Below are positions 1-9,311 of a stretch of 30,779 bases of DNA, piece by piece (position 1 is the stretch's first letter; the number at the start of each line of letters is the position of its first letter). This DNA is from CAZSSM01 sp964609385 (GTDB lineage: Bacteria > Planctomycetota > Planctomycetia > Isosphaerales > Isosphaeraceae). The notes under the pieces are model-generated. The model was not told the DNA's origin and did not search any database. It saw nothing but the letters and a program-made list of their open reading frames with translations. The translations under genes were made by a program, and so were the position numbers. The stretch lies in contig CAZSSM010000080.1 in the NCBI GenBank assembly GCA_964609385.1, positions 1 to 30,779 of the forward strand, in the 5' to 3' direction.

Positions 1-62
1 GTTTTTTCTTCGTGTTTGTTTATCTTTTCTGTTTTTTGTTCTTTTTTATGTTTTATTATTTT
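1..62. other. T-rich tract at the left edge
   Basis: The + strand is strongly T-rich with few G or C, unlike everything to its right. It borders the first CRISPR-like repeat. It could be the trailer or leader flank of a small array, or a transcription-terminating U-rich region of a gene outside the window. No gene is visible in it. Confidence 0.5.
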
Positions 63-173
63 GTTTCATTTCCCTCTATTCGTGGCGGGGTCGGTGCACC
101 TCCTTAAAGGAGGGCATGCCCATGCGGCATGTGTTGTTTCAGTCCCCTCTATTCGGGGCGGGGTCGGTGCACC
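63..173 (-). CRISPR. Two-copy CRISPR-like repeat with one spacer
   Basis: Two 38-bp copies lie at 63-100 and 136-173, separated by a 35-bp unique stretch (101-135). They match at 35 of 38 positions, differing at 69/142, 71/144 and 83/156. Each begins GTTTCA and contains a CCCC...GGGG stem with a CTATTC-type loop. Read on the minus strand each copy ends in ...TGAAAC, a common 3' end of CRISPR repeats, so transcription would run right to left and the left copy would be the worn terminal repeat. Repeat length, spacer length and internal dyad all fit a CRISPR unit. Only two copies exist and no cas gene is in the window, so this is a mini-array, a remnant, or an unrelated direct repeat. Confidence 0.5.
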
Positions 174-887
174 GGTACGCTCCATAATGTCAGCCTGGAC
201 AAGGATTTGCAAGCACCAAATGCACGGGGTGCTCGATTTGGAGTCAGGGAGGCTTCGATAAGCCCCTGAATTGGGAAACAGGACTCGACGCAAGTCCAGA
301 TCTCATTGAGGGTTGGGCGCGATGCCCCAGGTGACGCGTTTTCGGCCGCTTTTTCGAGGGCTCCAACAAAAATCGAGGATCGCGCATTCGTCCCGAAATC
401 GGATCGCCGCAACTCATGGTCCCTCCAGAGGTTAGATCGAACGACTTAGATCGAATTCGGTCGACTCTGGGAGTTAATCCGATCCTGAATCGATTTCGGC
501 CCTCAATGAACCGCCCGACAGGCCCGACGCTCTTTGATTTCACCTCGATCAATTGGTCCGGTCCTGCTTCGATGTGCTTGGTCATCGCGACACCATTCGG
601 TCCGTTTCCTCATCCCCTTCGGCTTGTCCGAACCGAACCCACGCTCGATAAATGGAACGGCGCATTCTATAGGGTCTCGGATGGCCACTCCACGCCCGAT
701 CGCTCGAGACCTCGCGGCTCTCTGACCCCGATCCGGCCTCGACTTCGATTGGATTGAGGGACGACGCTCAGGAAAGCTGCGAAGAATCGGGCCGCGGATC
801 GCGAATGATCTAAGGGAGCTTCGCCGAAGGTCCGGCGGATTCGACCGATTGTCCCGGGACGCTGCGGCGAAGGCTGCTTGGCCCGCT
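174..887. other. Intergenic stretch without a supportable gene
   Basis: Both strands carry only short open frames of up to about 113 codons. Their translations are rich in Arg, Pro and Ser and resemble no family I recognise. The CRISPR-like repeat does not recur after 173. The right end presumably holds the promoter of the CvpA-family gene, but I cannot point to convincing -35 and -10 boxes. Confidence 0.5.
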
Positions 888-893
888 GAGGAG
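888..893 (+). promoter_or_regulatory. Ribosome binding site GAGGAG
   Basis: GAGGAG is a good anti-Shine-Dalgarno match ending 10 nt before the ATG at 904. It supports that start for the CvpA-family gene over longer alternatives. Confidence 0.6.
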
Positions 894-903
894 ACCGCGA
901 CCG

Positions 904-1638
904 ATGACGCTCGACTTGATCCTGCTCGGCATCGTCCTGATCTTCGGATTTTGGGGATGGGTCAAGGGGTTCGCCGACCAGTTCATCCACGCCATCGGCC
1001 TGGCCTCGGCGGTAATGTTGGCCAGCCCCGTGGCTCACGTGCTGGCCCCCGAAGCCCACCAGCACCTCGACACGCTCCCCCAGGCGCTGCTCCGCGAGCT
1101 GCTCTGGTGGGGCTCGGCGGTCGTCTCCTACATCAGCGTGATCGCGATCTGCAAGTTCCTGACCAAGCTCGGTATCAAGGGGCTCCGGACCGCCAAACGC
1201 CCCGGTCCCGACGCGGAGGCGACCGAGGAATCGATCCGCCAGACCCATCGCGCCGACCGGTTCGCCGGCTTCTCCTTCGGCCTGCTCAAAGGGGCCGTCC
1301 TGGTCGCCTTCCTGACCTTCGGGCTCCGCAGCGTCGTCATCGATCGGCTCGACGGCTACACCTGGGTCCGCGAGGCCAGCGAGAACTCGCGCGCCCTGAC
1401 CCTCGACCGCGACTACCAACCGGCCTCCCGAATCTGGAACTGGCAGCCGGTCCAGACCCTCATCGCCCAGGTCCAGACCCGCGACGTCGGCCTGCCCGAT
1501 CCAAACGACGATCCCGAGTCATCCCAGAGCCCCAACGACTCCCGGCTGGCCGGCCAGGACACGACCGACGACGACTTCGACCCGATGATCGACCAACTCG
1601 ACCGAATCGGACGCAAGATCGAGATGCTCCGCGAGTGA
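904..1638 (+). CDS. CvpA-family integral membrane protein
   Basis: This 244-residue protein has the layout of the CvpA (colicin V production) family. Four hydrophobic segments lie at about residues 4-20, 27-47, 66-86 and 120-141. Typical family features are the N-terminal G-W-x-K-G-F turn after the first helix and a Gly-rich fourth helix (A-G-F-S-F-G-L-L-K-G). The C-terminal 100 residues are hydrophilic and acidic and end in a short charged segment, probably cytoplasmic. The role of CvpA proteins outside enterobacteria is poorly defined; they are linked to envelope homeostasis and secretion. The ATG is supported by GAGGAG at 888-893. The gene stands alone, followed by a stem-loop and then the next + strand gene 200 bp away. 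GC at third positions is high, in contrast with the giant gene to the right. Confidence 0.8.
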   Translation: MTLDLILLGIVLIFGFWGWVKGFADQFIHAIGLASAVMLASPVAHVLAPEAHQHLDTLPQALLRELLWWGSAVVSYISVIAICKFLTKLGIKGLRTAKRPGPDAEATEESIRQTHRADRFAGFSFGLLKGAVLVAFLTFGLRSVVIDRLDGYTWVREASENSRALTLDRDYQPASRIWNWQPVQTLIAQVQTRDVGLPDPNDDPESSQSPNDSRLAGQDTTDDDFDPMIDQLDRIGRKIEMLRE

Positions 1639-1639
1639 C

Positions 1640-1680
1640 CGGTCCCGCACATCAATCCGGCGCCGTGCGGGAAATCACCG
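1640..1680 (+). terminator. Stem-loop just after the CvpA-family gene
   Basis: CCCGCAC (1644-1650) pairs perfectly with GTGCGGG (1665-1671) across a 14-nt loop. Outer segments CGGT (1640-1643) and ACCG (1677-1680) are also complementary. The structure starts two bases after the TGA stop. No U-tract follows, so it may be a non-canonical terminator or a 3'-end stabilising hairpin. Confidence 0.4.
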
Positions 1681-1839
1681 TGCTCACCCCATGAGCCCAC
1701 CAGGTTCCGATTGACCGCCTCGTCCGAGTCGGGCACAGGAGTGGCCTGGCCTTGAGACGTCGAGGCGAATCGACGACGCTCGGACGGAGCCGAGCCGATC
1801 GTCCTCGCGATCTCGGGACGATCCCGATCAGGATGATCG

Positions 1840-3882
1840 ATGCGCCAATCCGAACCCGAGACCACGCCCCTGCCGCGATTCTTCTGGATCCTGCTCGCGC
1901 TGGGCCTCTATCTGACGGTCCGGGGCTATCAGAGCTTCGACGGCGACCAGGCCTATCGGCTCCCCCTCCTGCTCCACCATCAAGACCGCACGCTCTTCGC
2001 GGAAGACCCGTTCGTCCGCTCCTTCGAGCAGTTCCACCCGCATCGCGGCTCCCAGGCCCTGCTGGACGCGCCGAGCCGCCTGATCGGCCTGCCGGCAACC
2101 CTCTTCCTGGGCTTCGCCCTGACCTTCGCGGTGACCGCCGACAGCGTGATCCGGATCGCGAGGCGACTCTGGCCCGAGTTGCATCCCGGCATCGCCCCGT
2201 GCGCGGTGATCGCCTGGTTCAGCCTGGACGCGGGGAACATCGGGACCAATCACCTGTTCGAGGCGATGCTGCTGGACCGCCTCACCGCGCAAGCGCTGGG
2301 CTGGTTCGCGCTGGCCGGGCTCCTGGAGCGGACGCGGGTCAACTGGACTTCGACGCTCGGGTTGGCCCTGGCCTGCCTGATCCATCCGTCGCTCGGACTC
2401 CAGTGGGTCACCTGGCTGGCAGTCGTCCGAGTCGCCTGGACCGTCTTGGGACTGGAAAAGACTTGTCCCGAGACCAGTCGTTGGCGTCATCTGTTCGTCG
2501 ATACGGCGCGGTTGTTCGTCGCGTCGTGGCCGAGCCTGGGATTTGCGTGGATGCAGAGCGGGTCGCTGACGGCGGGCGCCGATCTGGAGACGTTCCGTGT
2601 CGTCGCATTGACGATCCAAGGACCACAGCACCTCGTCCCGTCGCTCTGGCGGACCCCGCAATGGCTCGCGTTCTTCTGCCTCACCGGACTCGGCCTGGCC
2701 CGGTTGGCCGCGTCGCTTCGACGGTCGGTCCGAACAGCCTCAGCGCATCAGGTCTATTCCGATGCGTCGGCCGAAGCTCTGTTGGCGCGTCGTCGGATCG
2801 TCACATCGATGATCGTCTTGAGCATGGCGTTAGGCTTGGCCTGGATCGCCATCGAGGTCGTGGGGAACCTCCGAATCACGCTCTTTCAGCCGTTCCGGAT
2901 GGCCACGACGCTCCGAGGGCTGGCGCTGTTCGGGATCGCCGCCCGGATGGCCGAGCACGTCGGCTCCGCGACCCTCCTCGGTCGACTCCGCGCCGGCTGG
3001 TTGCTGGTCGCCCTGACCAACGACTGGAGCCTGGTGGTCGTCGCCATCGTCGAGGCGTTCTGGACCGTCGCGGCCTGGGCGATAGCACCCCGTCGACTCA
3101 GCCCACGGGTCTCCGCCGTGGTCCCCGTGTTGGCCCTGGTCGGCTTCGGATTCGGACTGATCGCTCTCTCTCAGCACGACACGGCGCGGGGGCATGGGCC
3201 TCTGCTGTTGGCGACCTTGGCGATCGTGCTGCTCCATACAGCGAGCGTCCGATGGCCTGCGCGTGCGAATCGCCTTGGGAGTCGCGACCGCGCGTTGCGC
3301 GGGTTGCTCTACGCCTGGATGGTCCCGACGGCCTGCCTGATCACATCGCTCATCGATCCCCGGCCGTCACCGGACTCATGGACGACGACGTTGGTCGGAC
3401 ACATCCGGTTCCTGGAGACGCCCGTCGACGACGTGGAGCGGCTGGCGCTCCGGGCGCAGGGGGAACTCCCCGAAGACGCCGTGATCCTCGGCCCGCCGGG
3501 CCCCAAGACGTTCCGGCTCTGGTCACGACGCGCCGTCGTCTTCAATCGCGCTGCCAGCCCCTACCACGCCGACGGCCTGATCGCCTGGGCCGAGCGGTTC
3601 CGCGATCACGTCGGGTTCCCCGGCTCAATCCCCGAGCTGGCCTTAGCCTACCTGGAGAACCGACAGGACCTCGAAGCAGGGTTCGATCGGCTCAGCCTCG
3701 ACCAACGCGCCAGATTAGCCCACCAATACGGGGCAACCCACATGTTTGCCGAACGAAAGACCACTGAGCCAAGCGATCTCGAAACATGTCATCCCGATGA
3801 TTCGACCACCCCCTGGACCCTCCTGTTGACCGAAGGCCGCTACGACCTCTATCGCCTCGACGACGAAGACTCGACCCGATAA
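1840..3882 (+). CDS. Polytopic membrane protein, GT-C-like layout
   Basis: This 680-residue protein has roughly 11-13 hydrophobic helices between residues 13 and 515 and a soluble C-terminal domain of about 165 residues. After the first helix comes a long polar loop with acidic residues (F-D-G-D-Q-A-Y-R, then A-E-D-P-F-V). This arrangement recalls GT-C glycosyltransferases and related planctomycete membrane proteins, where an acidic first external loop carries catalytic residues. The C-terminal domain contains P-K-T-F-R-L-W-S-R-R-A-V-V followed by Y-H-A-D-G-L-I-A-W, resembling domains annotated DUF6798 in planctomycetes; that assignment is from memory and tentative. The ATG follows an AGGA-like sequence. 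A lipid-linked sugar substrate would be inference only. It converges with the kinase gene on the other strand. Confidence 0.7.
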   Translation: MRQSEPETTPLPRFFWILLALGLYLTVRGYQSFDGDQAYRLPLLLHHQDRTLFAEDPFVRSFEQFHPHRGSQALLDAPSRLIGLPATLFLGFALTFAVTADSVIRIARRLWPELHPGIAPCAVIAWFSLDAGNIGTNHLFEAMLLDRLTAQALGWFALAGLLERTRVNWTSTLGLALACLIHPSLGLQWVTWLAVVRVAWTVLGLEKTCPETSRWRHLFVDTARLFVASWPSLGFAWMQSGSLTAGADLETFRVVALTIQGPQHLVPSLWRTPQWLAFFCLTGLGLARLAASLRRSVRTASAHQVYSDASAEALLARRRIVTSMIVLSMALGLAWIAIEVVGNLRITLFQPFRMATTLRGLALFGIAARMAEHVGSATLLGRLRAGWLLVALTNDWSLVVVAIVEAFWTVAAWAIAPRRLSPRVSAVVPVLALVGFGFGLIALSQHDTARGHGPLLLATLAIVLLHTASVRWPARANRLGSRDRALRGLLYAWMVPTACLITSLIDPRPSPDSWTTTLVGHIRFLETPVDDVERLALRAQGELPEDAVILGPPGPKTFRLWSRRAVVFNRAASPYHADGLIAWAERFRDHVGFPGSIPELALAYLENRQDLEAGFDRLSLDQRARLAHQYGATHMFAERKTTEPSDLETCHPDDSTTPWTLLLTEGRYDLYRLDDEDSTR

Positions 3883-4160
3883 CTACTACTTTCTACCCAT
3901 CATATACTTTCCTGACAATACCAAATTTGTGAGGACGTTTTGAATTTCAATCAAGTCGAGCCTTACCCGTAGAGACCAGCCGTTGCAGTTGAGATCCACA
4001 CGTTGGGTACCAAAGGTTTTTAATGTCTATCGAATCGAGCGTTCTGCGATCGTCAATCGAAGCTTGGCGGACTACGAGACAGGCCAGGTGATTGCAATCC
4101 CGCTCCTGCCCCTCGGTCCGTAGTCGGCTCACTCAAACGTTTTGCAGTGAAACTGTGTTG
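3883..4160. other. Convergent intergenic region
   Basis: This lies between two genes that converge. It is more AT-rich than its flanks. I see no clear rho-independent terminator for either gene; a 10-bp palindrome GATTGCAATC sits at 4090-4099. A 61-codon minus-strand frame here has no recognisable similarity. Confidence 0.5.
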
Positions 4161-7100
4161 TTATCTTTCGAAGGGATCTTCAGGAAACGAAGCATCCCAG
4201 ATTTGTTCCTTCGCTTCGCGATAGAGGAGGTCTTGGGCCATGCGTACCCAAGGGTTGGCCCAAGTTGATTCGTTGAAGGACTGTGATGCCTTAACAAGCC
4301 ATGACTTGGCTTGATCCAGATGACCCAACCGGGAATGGGCCATCGCAAGGAACGCGTAGTCCTGAAAGTCGCCGGTTCCTTGAAGCAGGTCCAGGCGTTG
4401 TTCAAGATAATCGATGGCTTCTTGATATCGACCAAACCGGTACACGACCACAGCCACGGTGCTCAAGTTGGTTTTTCTGATACTGCGTTGGCCCTCGGAC
4501 TCCGTTCCATAAATCTCGTAGGCAATCTGCGAAGCTCGCTCGGCCAACTCGGGAGGGCAAGGCCCCATCGCGATTGTCCACATGATTCGAGTCAAAGACT
4601 GAAGATCATCCGGTGGAGTTTGATTAGCCATGTCCAGCGCCACCTTGAGAACTTCAAGGTAACTTTTCGAATCATTTTTTCTCAAGAAAACGATCCGTTG
4701 CAAGTTGAGGTTGTCTAGGACAAATTTTCTTCCTGGCATATTAGTTTTCTTGGCTTGCCTGAGATAGACGAGTACGTTTTCCCAATGTCCGACTCGGGCC
4801 TGGAGTCCTGCCATCATGATCAGCCCCCAGTAACTTGCGCCTCGACCTTCGCCCAGGGCTGAGAGTTGGACCGCCTCCTCGATTTTCCCTTGATTGCCGA
4901 GCTGCTCGATGACGCCTTGCAAATACGTTCCGGGAGCCCCAGCCCGGATGGCCTGAAGACGACTTTGGTGCGCTTCGTCGGATTGACCGAGCTGCTCGAG
5001 AACCCTCGCTCGCGTGGCGTGGGACCACCACAAGTTGGGGTCGAGATTTGTGAGCCGATCGAGGTACCAAAACGCCAAGTCAAACTTGTTGCGTTCAATC
5101 GCTTCCTGGCTGCACCAGGCATACCAAGAGAGCATGGATTTGCGAGAAACTTGGGTGTGCAACTGCGTTTCGATCCGCTCAGCTGGTTCAAACTGACCCA
5201 TCTGCCGATAGACATGAGCCAAGCTTGCGGCGAGCCTCCAATCCTCTCGCTTGAGTTTCATGAGCTGCTCGAGATGCCACTTCGCCGCTTGAAGATCGCC
5301 ATCGGCTTCGGCGTCTTTCGAGGCGATACGATGCCAAGAGATCGGGTCAGCGTCGACCACGTCGCCTGCTCGCTCGTCTTCGGGATTGACGGCCGGTACG
5401 GGCCAGGTCGCGATGTCGGCATTGGCCTGGATCACGCGGATCGCATCACAGTCCGAAGTGAAGGCCAGAGCCAAAACCGGTGAGGAGTGCCAGTGCGTCG
5501 GGCCAAGCTGAAGGCCCGTTGCCGTGTCCCAGATCCGAACCGATCCATCGGTGCAGGTCGAGACGAGGGTTCGGCCATCGGGACTGAAGCGAAACCGCGA
5601 GATCAGCAGCGGGTGCTCGATCGGTTTGCCGATGGCTTGGCCCTGATTGGTTTCATAAACTTGGATACTGTTCGATTCGGGAACCACCAAGGCCGCTTGC
5701 TCACCGCGGGGGTCGAGCAAGCCGAAGAATTTCAGTTTTGGAACCTCTTTGCCAGCCCGGAGTTTCAAGGGAGGCGGTTGGGTGGTCTCTTGGAAATCTT
5801 TGCGGTACAGCAATCCGTTGGCCGTATCAAAGAGGAGAACGGACTGACCGTCTTCGGCGAAATGCCAGTCGACGAGGCGGTTTTGGTTGTAGGTGTTTCC
5901 GGGGCGGTCGAGGTCCACCCGAATATCCGACCCAACTCGCTTCAAGTTTGGCAGGCTCCAGACTCGAATCACCGATGGGTTTTTCGAATGCGACATATAC
6001 CCAACTAGATACTTGTCATCGGGACTAAATTCGAGCTTGAATGTCGTCCCGGGCAGGTGAACAAGCCCAAAAAAACGCTGATTCGACAGATCGTAGAGAC
6101 AAACGGTCGAAGAGAGTCCCATGGCAAGCATGGTTTTATCGTGACTAAACGCTAAACCGAACACATGCTGGTATGCCTGAATTGGTGGGACAATCGATTC
6201 TCCCGTGGACGCATCATGGACTTCGATTAACGGGTCTGGCCAGATGGATCGACGATTACCGTTTCTCGAGTCACCGGAGGTCACGGCCACCCACTTACCA
6301 TCGTGACTGTAGGTATGGTCGTTGTAGGCGCCGATCGATAGGTACCCGATCGGCCAGCGATGGTTGAGGTTGACTTGTGCGAAGCTATCGGTCAATGCGA
6401 CGGGGACAAAGGACTTTTCCTGATTTTGCCGGGTCAATCCGAAGCCGACAGAATCACCGGTAGGGTTTAGGGCAGCGTAGGCAAATCGGGAACGTCGAAT
6501 CGAGGGATCAGCCAACCGAGGTCGTAAGGGACTTGGAAGCTGCCAGATCTCGGTCGCGTCGTTCGAGGCGTTGACGACGATGACGAACATTCCAGAAGCA
6601 CTTGTTTGAACTTGGGGTGCAATTCGGATTGGTCCCAAGTCGAGCGATGCATTGACTTCATCGCGGGTCACGAGGTCGAAACACCGGAGCCGACTATCTT
6701 CGCATGCGACAATCAGCGTTCGGCCATCGGCAGCCACCCGTACCAAGTACCGAGCCTGTAGGGGCTTCCAGGCTCTCGAAAGTGGCTTACCGGTTGAAGG
6801 ATCCCACACTTCAACCCGACCGCTATTCTGGACCGTGTGCAGGTTCCCGTCGCGAACGAACCAATTACGCTGGGAACTCCCCTCGGTCAGTTCGACCCCA
6901 ACAACGTTCTGGCGTGCATCCAAATCATAAAAATCCATCGATACGTCATTCGCTTGAGGATCGGTATCGATTGGCATCCATGCTACGACGTTATGACCGT
7001 GGCGATCTCGGAGCATGCAGAATGTCCGCAGATCGTACGCCGACAACGACTTATTATGTTCAAATTCTTTATTAGCTTCAATTAAACCGAACCGACTAGT

Positions 7101-9305
7101 AGACCAAAATTTTGTAACAAGAGCCACCTTATCATTGAACCTGTTTCCATCGACGATGTTTTTGCCTTGTCTTGGTTTCGAGAATCCCGATTCGGACAAA
7201 CCAACGTGGCGATCGTCTGGCCAAAAGGACAATTCGATCTTTTGGCCAGTAATCCGAACGCCTCGTTGTTGGGACAACCGCGCGATCACCTGGCCAGTTT
7301 GGGTGTCGTAGAATCCGAAATCCGGCGTGTTGGCGTTGGAATCTTGAGGCAGGGCACGGGCATCGGTGACGAAGAGAAAGTGACCGGTGGGGCTGATGAC
7401 TTTGATCGTCACACCTTCAGGCACCTTGTGGGGAGAACCGACCATTTGGCCGGTGATCAGGTCGAGCTTGCGGAGTTCCCGACCTCCCTGTGTGACGTAA
7501 GCCAAGACTCGTCCTTCCGGTTCGAGGACCTGGCAATTCGTCGTACCTTGAAGGGTTTGTCTGAGGATGGGCAACGATCGTTGCCAGGAGTCGAGATCGC
7601 GTTGGAGAGCGCGACGATACTGCTGGTCCGAATCCGCTTCTCTGGGAGCGATCTGCAAGGCTTGACGAAGTCCCTCCACCGCCTCATCGATTCGCCCCGC
7701 AGCTCCAGCCAAATGGGCTTGACGGACGATCGATTGGGTGGTTTGCCGCACCGCATCATATCGGGCAGTGCGTTCGCGATCGCGAGCCTCGATCGCTTCG
7801 AGCTCACGATCGTCGGCCAGTTCGTTGGCTTTCAGGGCGGCTCGCGCTTGAGCGTCGGCATTGAAGGCGAGGATCGTGGAGATCGTCGTTCCTGTGGCCA
7901 TGGCCAGGACGACCGCGACCATCGCGATGGCCAGGGCCGGGTTGCGACGAGCCCATTTCCATGTTCGCTCGACACTGGTGATTCGCCGAGCTCGGACCGG
8001 TTCGCCGTCGAGGAACCGTTTGAGATCGGCGGCCAACTCGCCGGGAGATGTGTAACGCCGACGCGGATCCTTCTCGATCGCTTTGAGCACGACCGTTTCC
8101 AGGTCGCGAGGGATTCGAGATTGAATCGTGCGGGGACGGATCGGTTCGCGTTCACGGATGAGTTCGACCAGTTCGAGCCGGTCGGTCGCGGCGAAGGCGG
8201 GTCGGAAGCAGAGCATTTCATAAAGGGTTAAGCCGAGCGAGTAGACGTCCGACCGGCCATCGCCCTGGTTCCGGAGTCGTTCCGGGGCCATGTAACGAAT
8301 CGTGCCGAGAATATCGCCGCTGTGGGTCAGGCCCTCCTCATCGGTTTGGGCCAGCCCAAAATCCGTGACCCAGACGATCCCCGATTCGTCGAGGATCAAA
8401 TTGGACGGCTTGATGTCGCGGTGGATAATTCCGCGCTGATGGGCATAGCCTAACGCCTCGGCGACTTGCTGACCGATTCGAGCGACGCTCCGAAAGAATG
8501 GTGTGTGCGACTCGGTCGAGAGCGAGAGGGAACTCAGCGGCGCCGTAGGACCGGTGCTGGTGGTGTGCGACAATTCGATGCGATCGCCATCGCTATCGCC
8601 ATCGGTCGGCTGGTCGGCGAGGGAGATCGGGTGTTCCCAGGTGCCCTTCATCAGGCTGTGAGCGATTGAACCGATGGGCAGCGCGTCGCTGGAGGTGGGC
8701 TTATGTTGGGCTGGGTCGTTGGGATCGCGATTGGTGGTCTGCTCGCGACGCAGTTGGTCGATCACCTGATCCAATCCCTGGCCTGGGATGAGTTGCATGG
8801 CATAGAAGCAGATCGGGCCTTCTTGGCCGACCTCGAAGACCGGGACGATGTTGGTGTGGTGTAACCGAGCGGCCGATCGCGCCTCGCGTTGAAATCGCTC
8901 GACCGCGCGCGAATTTGTCCCGATCTGCGGCGGCAAGATCTTCAACGCGACCGAGCGGCCCAGGGAGATCTGAACCGCTTCGTAGACGATTCCCATTCCG
9001 CCACGGCCCACCTCGCGGACGATTCGGTAATCGCCGATCTGTTCCTGAATCGAAATCGGGCTGAGTGTCTGAGCCAATGGCACCGGTTGGTGAGGTGCCG
9101 AGTAACCTTGGACCGCCGCGGCCGCCCGAAGAACCTGGCGAAGCTGGTCGGCCAACTCGGGATAACGCGCCACATATTCCCCGACCTGGGGAAACTCCCC
9201 ACGCTCCTGACGCTCCTCGAACTCGACGAGGATCTCGGCCAGCTTCAGGTCATTCTCACTCGGGTCTTCCGAGAAGTTCAGGCTCGAACTGACGGGGGTG
9301 GACAT
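4161..9305 (-). CDS. Membrane Ser/Thr protein kinase with WD40 and TPR regions
   Basis: From the ATG at 9305 the product has 1,714 residues. A short helical region (about 18-65) precedes a Hanks-type kinase domain (about 92-413). It shows a Gly loop V-G-R-G-G-M-G-I-V (99-107), catalytic Lys122 in V-A-L-K-I-L, Glu141 in helix C, H-R-D-I-K-P-S-N (295-302), D-F-G (315-317) and M-A-P-E (339-342), so it should be active. A Ser/Thr-rich insertion of about 90 residues lies before helix E. One transmembrane helix (about 447-470) and a coiled coil follow. The outer part has degenerate WD40-like blades (about 560-1290; the clearest is F-S-P-D-G-R-T-L-V...V-R-I-W-D) and C-terminal TPR-type helices (about 1330-1714). 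A TTG six bases upstream abuts the sigma gene stop and is a possible alternative start. Expected role: phosphorylation of the co-encoded sigma factor or other partners. Confidence 0.93.
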   Translation of the reverse strand: MSTPVSSSLNFSEDPSENDLKLAEILVEFEERQERGEFPQVGEYVARYPELADQLRQVLRAAAAVQGYSAPHQPVPLAQTLSPISIQEQIGDYRIVREVGRGGMGIVYEAVQISLGRSVALKILPPQIGTNSRAVERFQREARSAARLHHTNIVPVFEVGQEGPICFYAMQLIPGQGLDQVIDQLRREQTTNRDPNDPAQHKPTSSDALPIGSIAHSLMKGTWEHPISLADQPTDGDSDGDRIELSHTTSTGPTAPLSSLSLSTESHTPFFRSVARIGQQVAEALGYAHQRGIIHRDIKPSNLILDESGIVWVTDFGLAQTDEEGLTHSGDILGTIRYMAPERLRNQGDGRSDVYSLGLTLYEMLCFRPAFAATDRLELVELIREREPIRPRTIQSRIPRDLETVVLKAIEKDPRRRYTSPGELAADLKRFLDGEPVRARRITSVERTWKWARRNPALAIAMVAVVLAMATGTTISTILAFNADAQARAALKANELADDRELEAIEARDRERTARYDAVRQTTQSIVRQAHLAGAAGRIDEAVEGLRQALQIAPREADSDQQYRRALQRDLDSWQRSLPILRQTLQGTTNCQVLEPEGRVLAYVTQGGRELRKLDLITGQMVGSPHKVPEGVTIKVISPTGHFLFVTDARALPQDSNANTPDFGFYDTQTGQVIARLSQQRGVRITGQKIELSFWPDDRHVGLSESGFSKPRQGKNIVDGNRFNDKVALVTKFWSTSRFGLIEANKEFEHNKSLSAYDLRTFCMLRDRHGHNVVAWMPIDTDPQANDVSMDFYDLDARQNVVGVELTEGSSQRNWFVRDGNLHTVQNSGRVEVWDPSTGKPLSRAWKPLQARYLVRVAADGRTLIVACEDSRLRCFDLVTRDEVNASLDLGPIRIAPQVQTSASGMFVIVVNASNDATEIWQLPSPLRPRLADPSIRRSRFAYAALNPTGDSVGFGLTRQNQEKSFVPVALTDSFAQVNLNHRWPIGYLSIGAYNDHTYSHDGKWVAVTSGDSRNGNRRSIWPDPLIEVHDASTGESIVPPIQAYQHVFGLAFSHDKTMLAMGLSSTVCLYDLSNQRFFGLVHLPGTTFKLEFSPDDKYLVGYMSHSKNPSVIRVWSLPNLKRVGSDIRVDLDRPGNTYNQNRLVDWHFAEDGQSVLLFDTANGLLYRKDFQETTQPPPLKLRAGKEVPKLKFFGLLDPRGEQAALVVPESNSIQVYETNQGQAIGKPIEHPLLISRFRFSPDGRTLVSTCTDGSVRIWDTATGLQLGPTHWHSSPVLALAFTSDCDAIRVIQANADIATWPVPAVNPEDERAGDVVDADPISWHRIASKDAEADGDLQAAKWHLEQLMKLKREDWRLAASLAHVYRQMGQFEPAERIETQLHTQVSRKSMLSWYAWCSQEAIERNKFDLAFWYLDRLTNLDPNLWWSHATRARVLEQLGQSDEAHQSRLQAIRAGAPGTYLQGVIEQLGNQGKIEEAVQLSALGEGRGASYWGLIMMAGLQARVGHWENVLVYLRQAKKTNMPGRKFVLDNLNLQRIVFLRKNDSKSYLEVLKVALDMANQTPPDDLQSLTRIMWTIAMGPCPPELAERASQIAYEIYGTESEGQRSIRKTNLSTVAVVVYRFGRYQEAIDYLEQRLDLLQGTGDFQDYAFLAMAHSRLGHLDQAKSWLVKASQSFNESTWANPWVRMAQDLLYREAKEQIWDASFPEDPFER

Positions 9306-9311
9306 CGACAA

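Noticed and set aside
174..420. Possible further CRISPR repeats to the right of 173
   Set aside because: No copy of the repeat is found at the expected 73-bp spacing or elsewhere in this stretch.
667..1419. A 250-codon minus-strand open frame across the CvpA-family gene
   Set aside because: It is composed of Gly, Asp, Arg and Gln without recognisable domains and lies antisense to a well-supported gene.
849..1694. A 281-codon + strand frame overlapping the CvpA-family gene
   Set aside because: It is Arg/Pro-rich low-quality sequence; the 904-1638 frame has membrane helices and a good ribosome binding site.
1752..3767. A 671-codon + strand open frame overlapping the membrane protein gene
   Set aside because: Its translation is dominated by Arg, Pro and Gly with no hydrophobic or domain pattern. 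The overlapping frame gives a clear polytopic membrane protein; this is a shadow frame of GC-rich DNA.
4090..4099. Palindrome GATTGCAATC as a terminator for the convergent genes
   Set aside because: The stem is too short without a loop and no T-tract follows.
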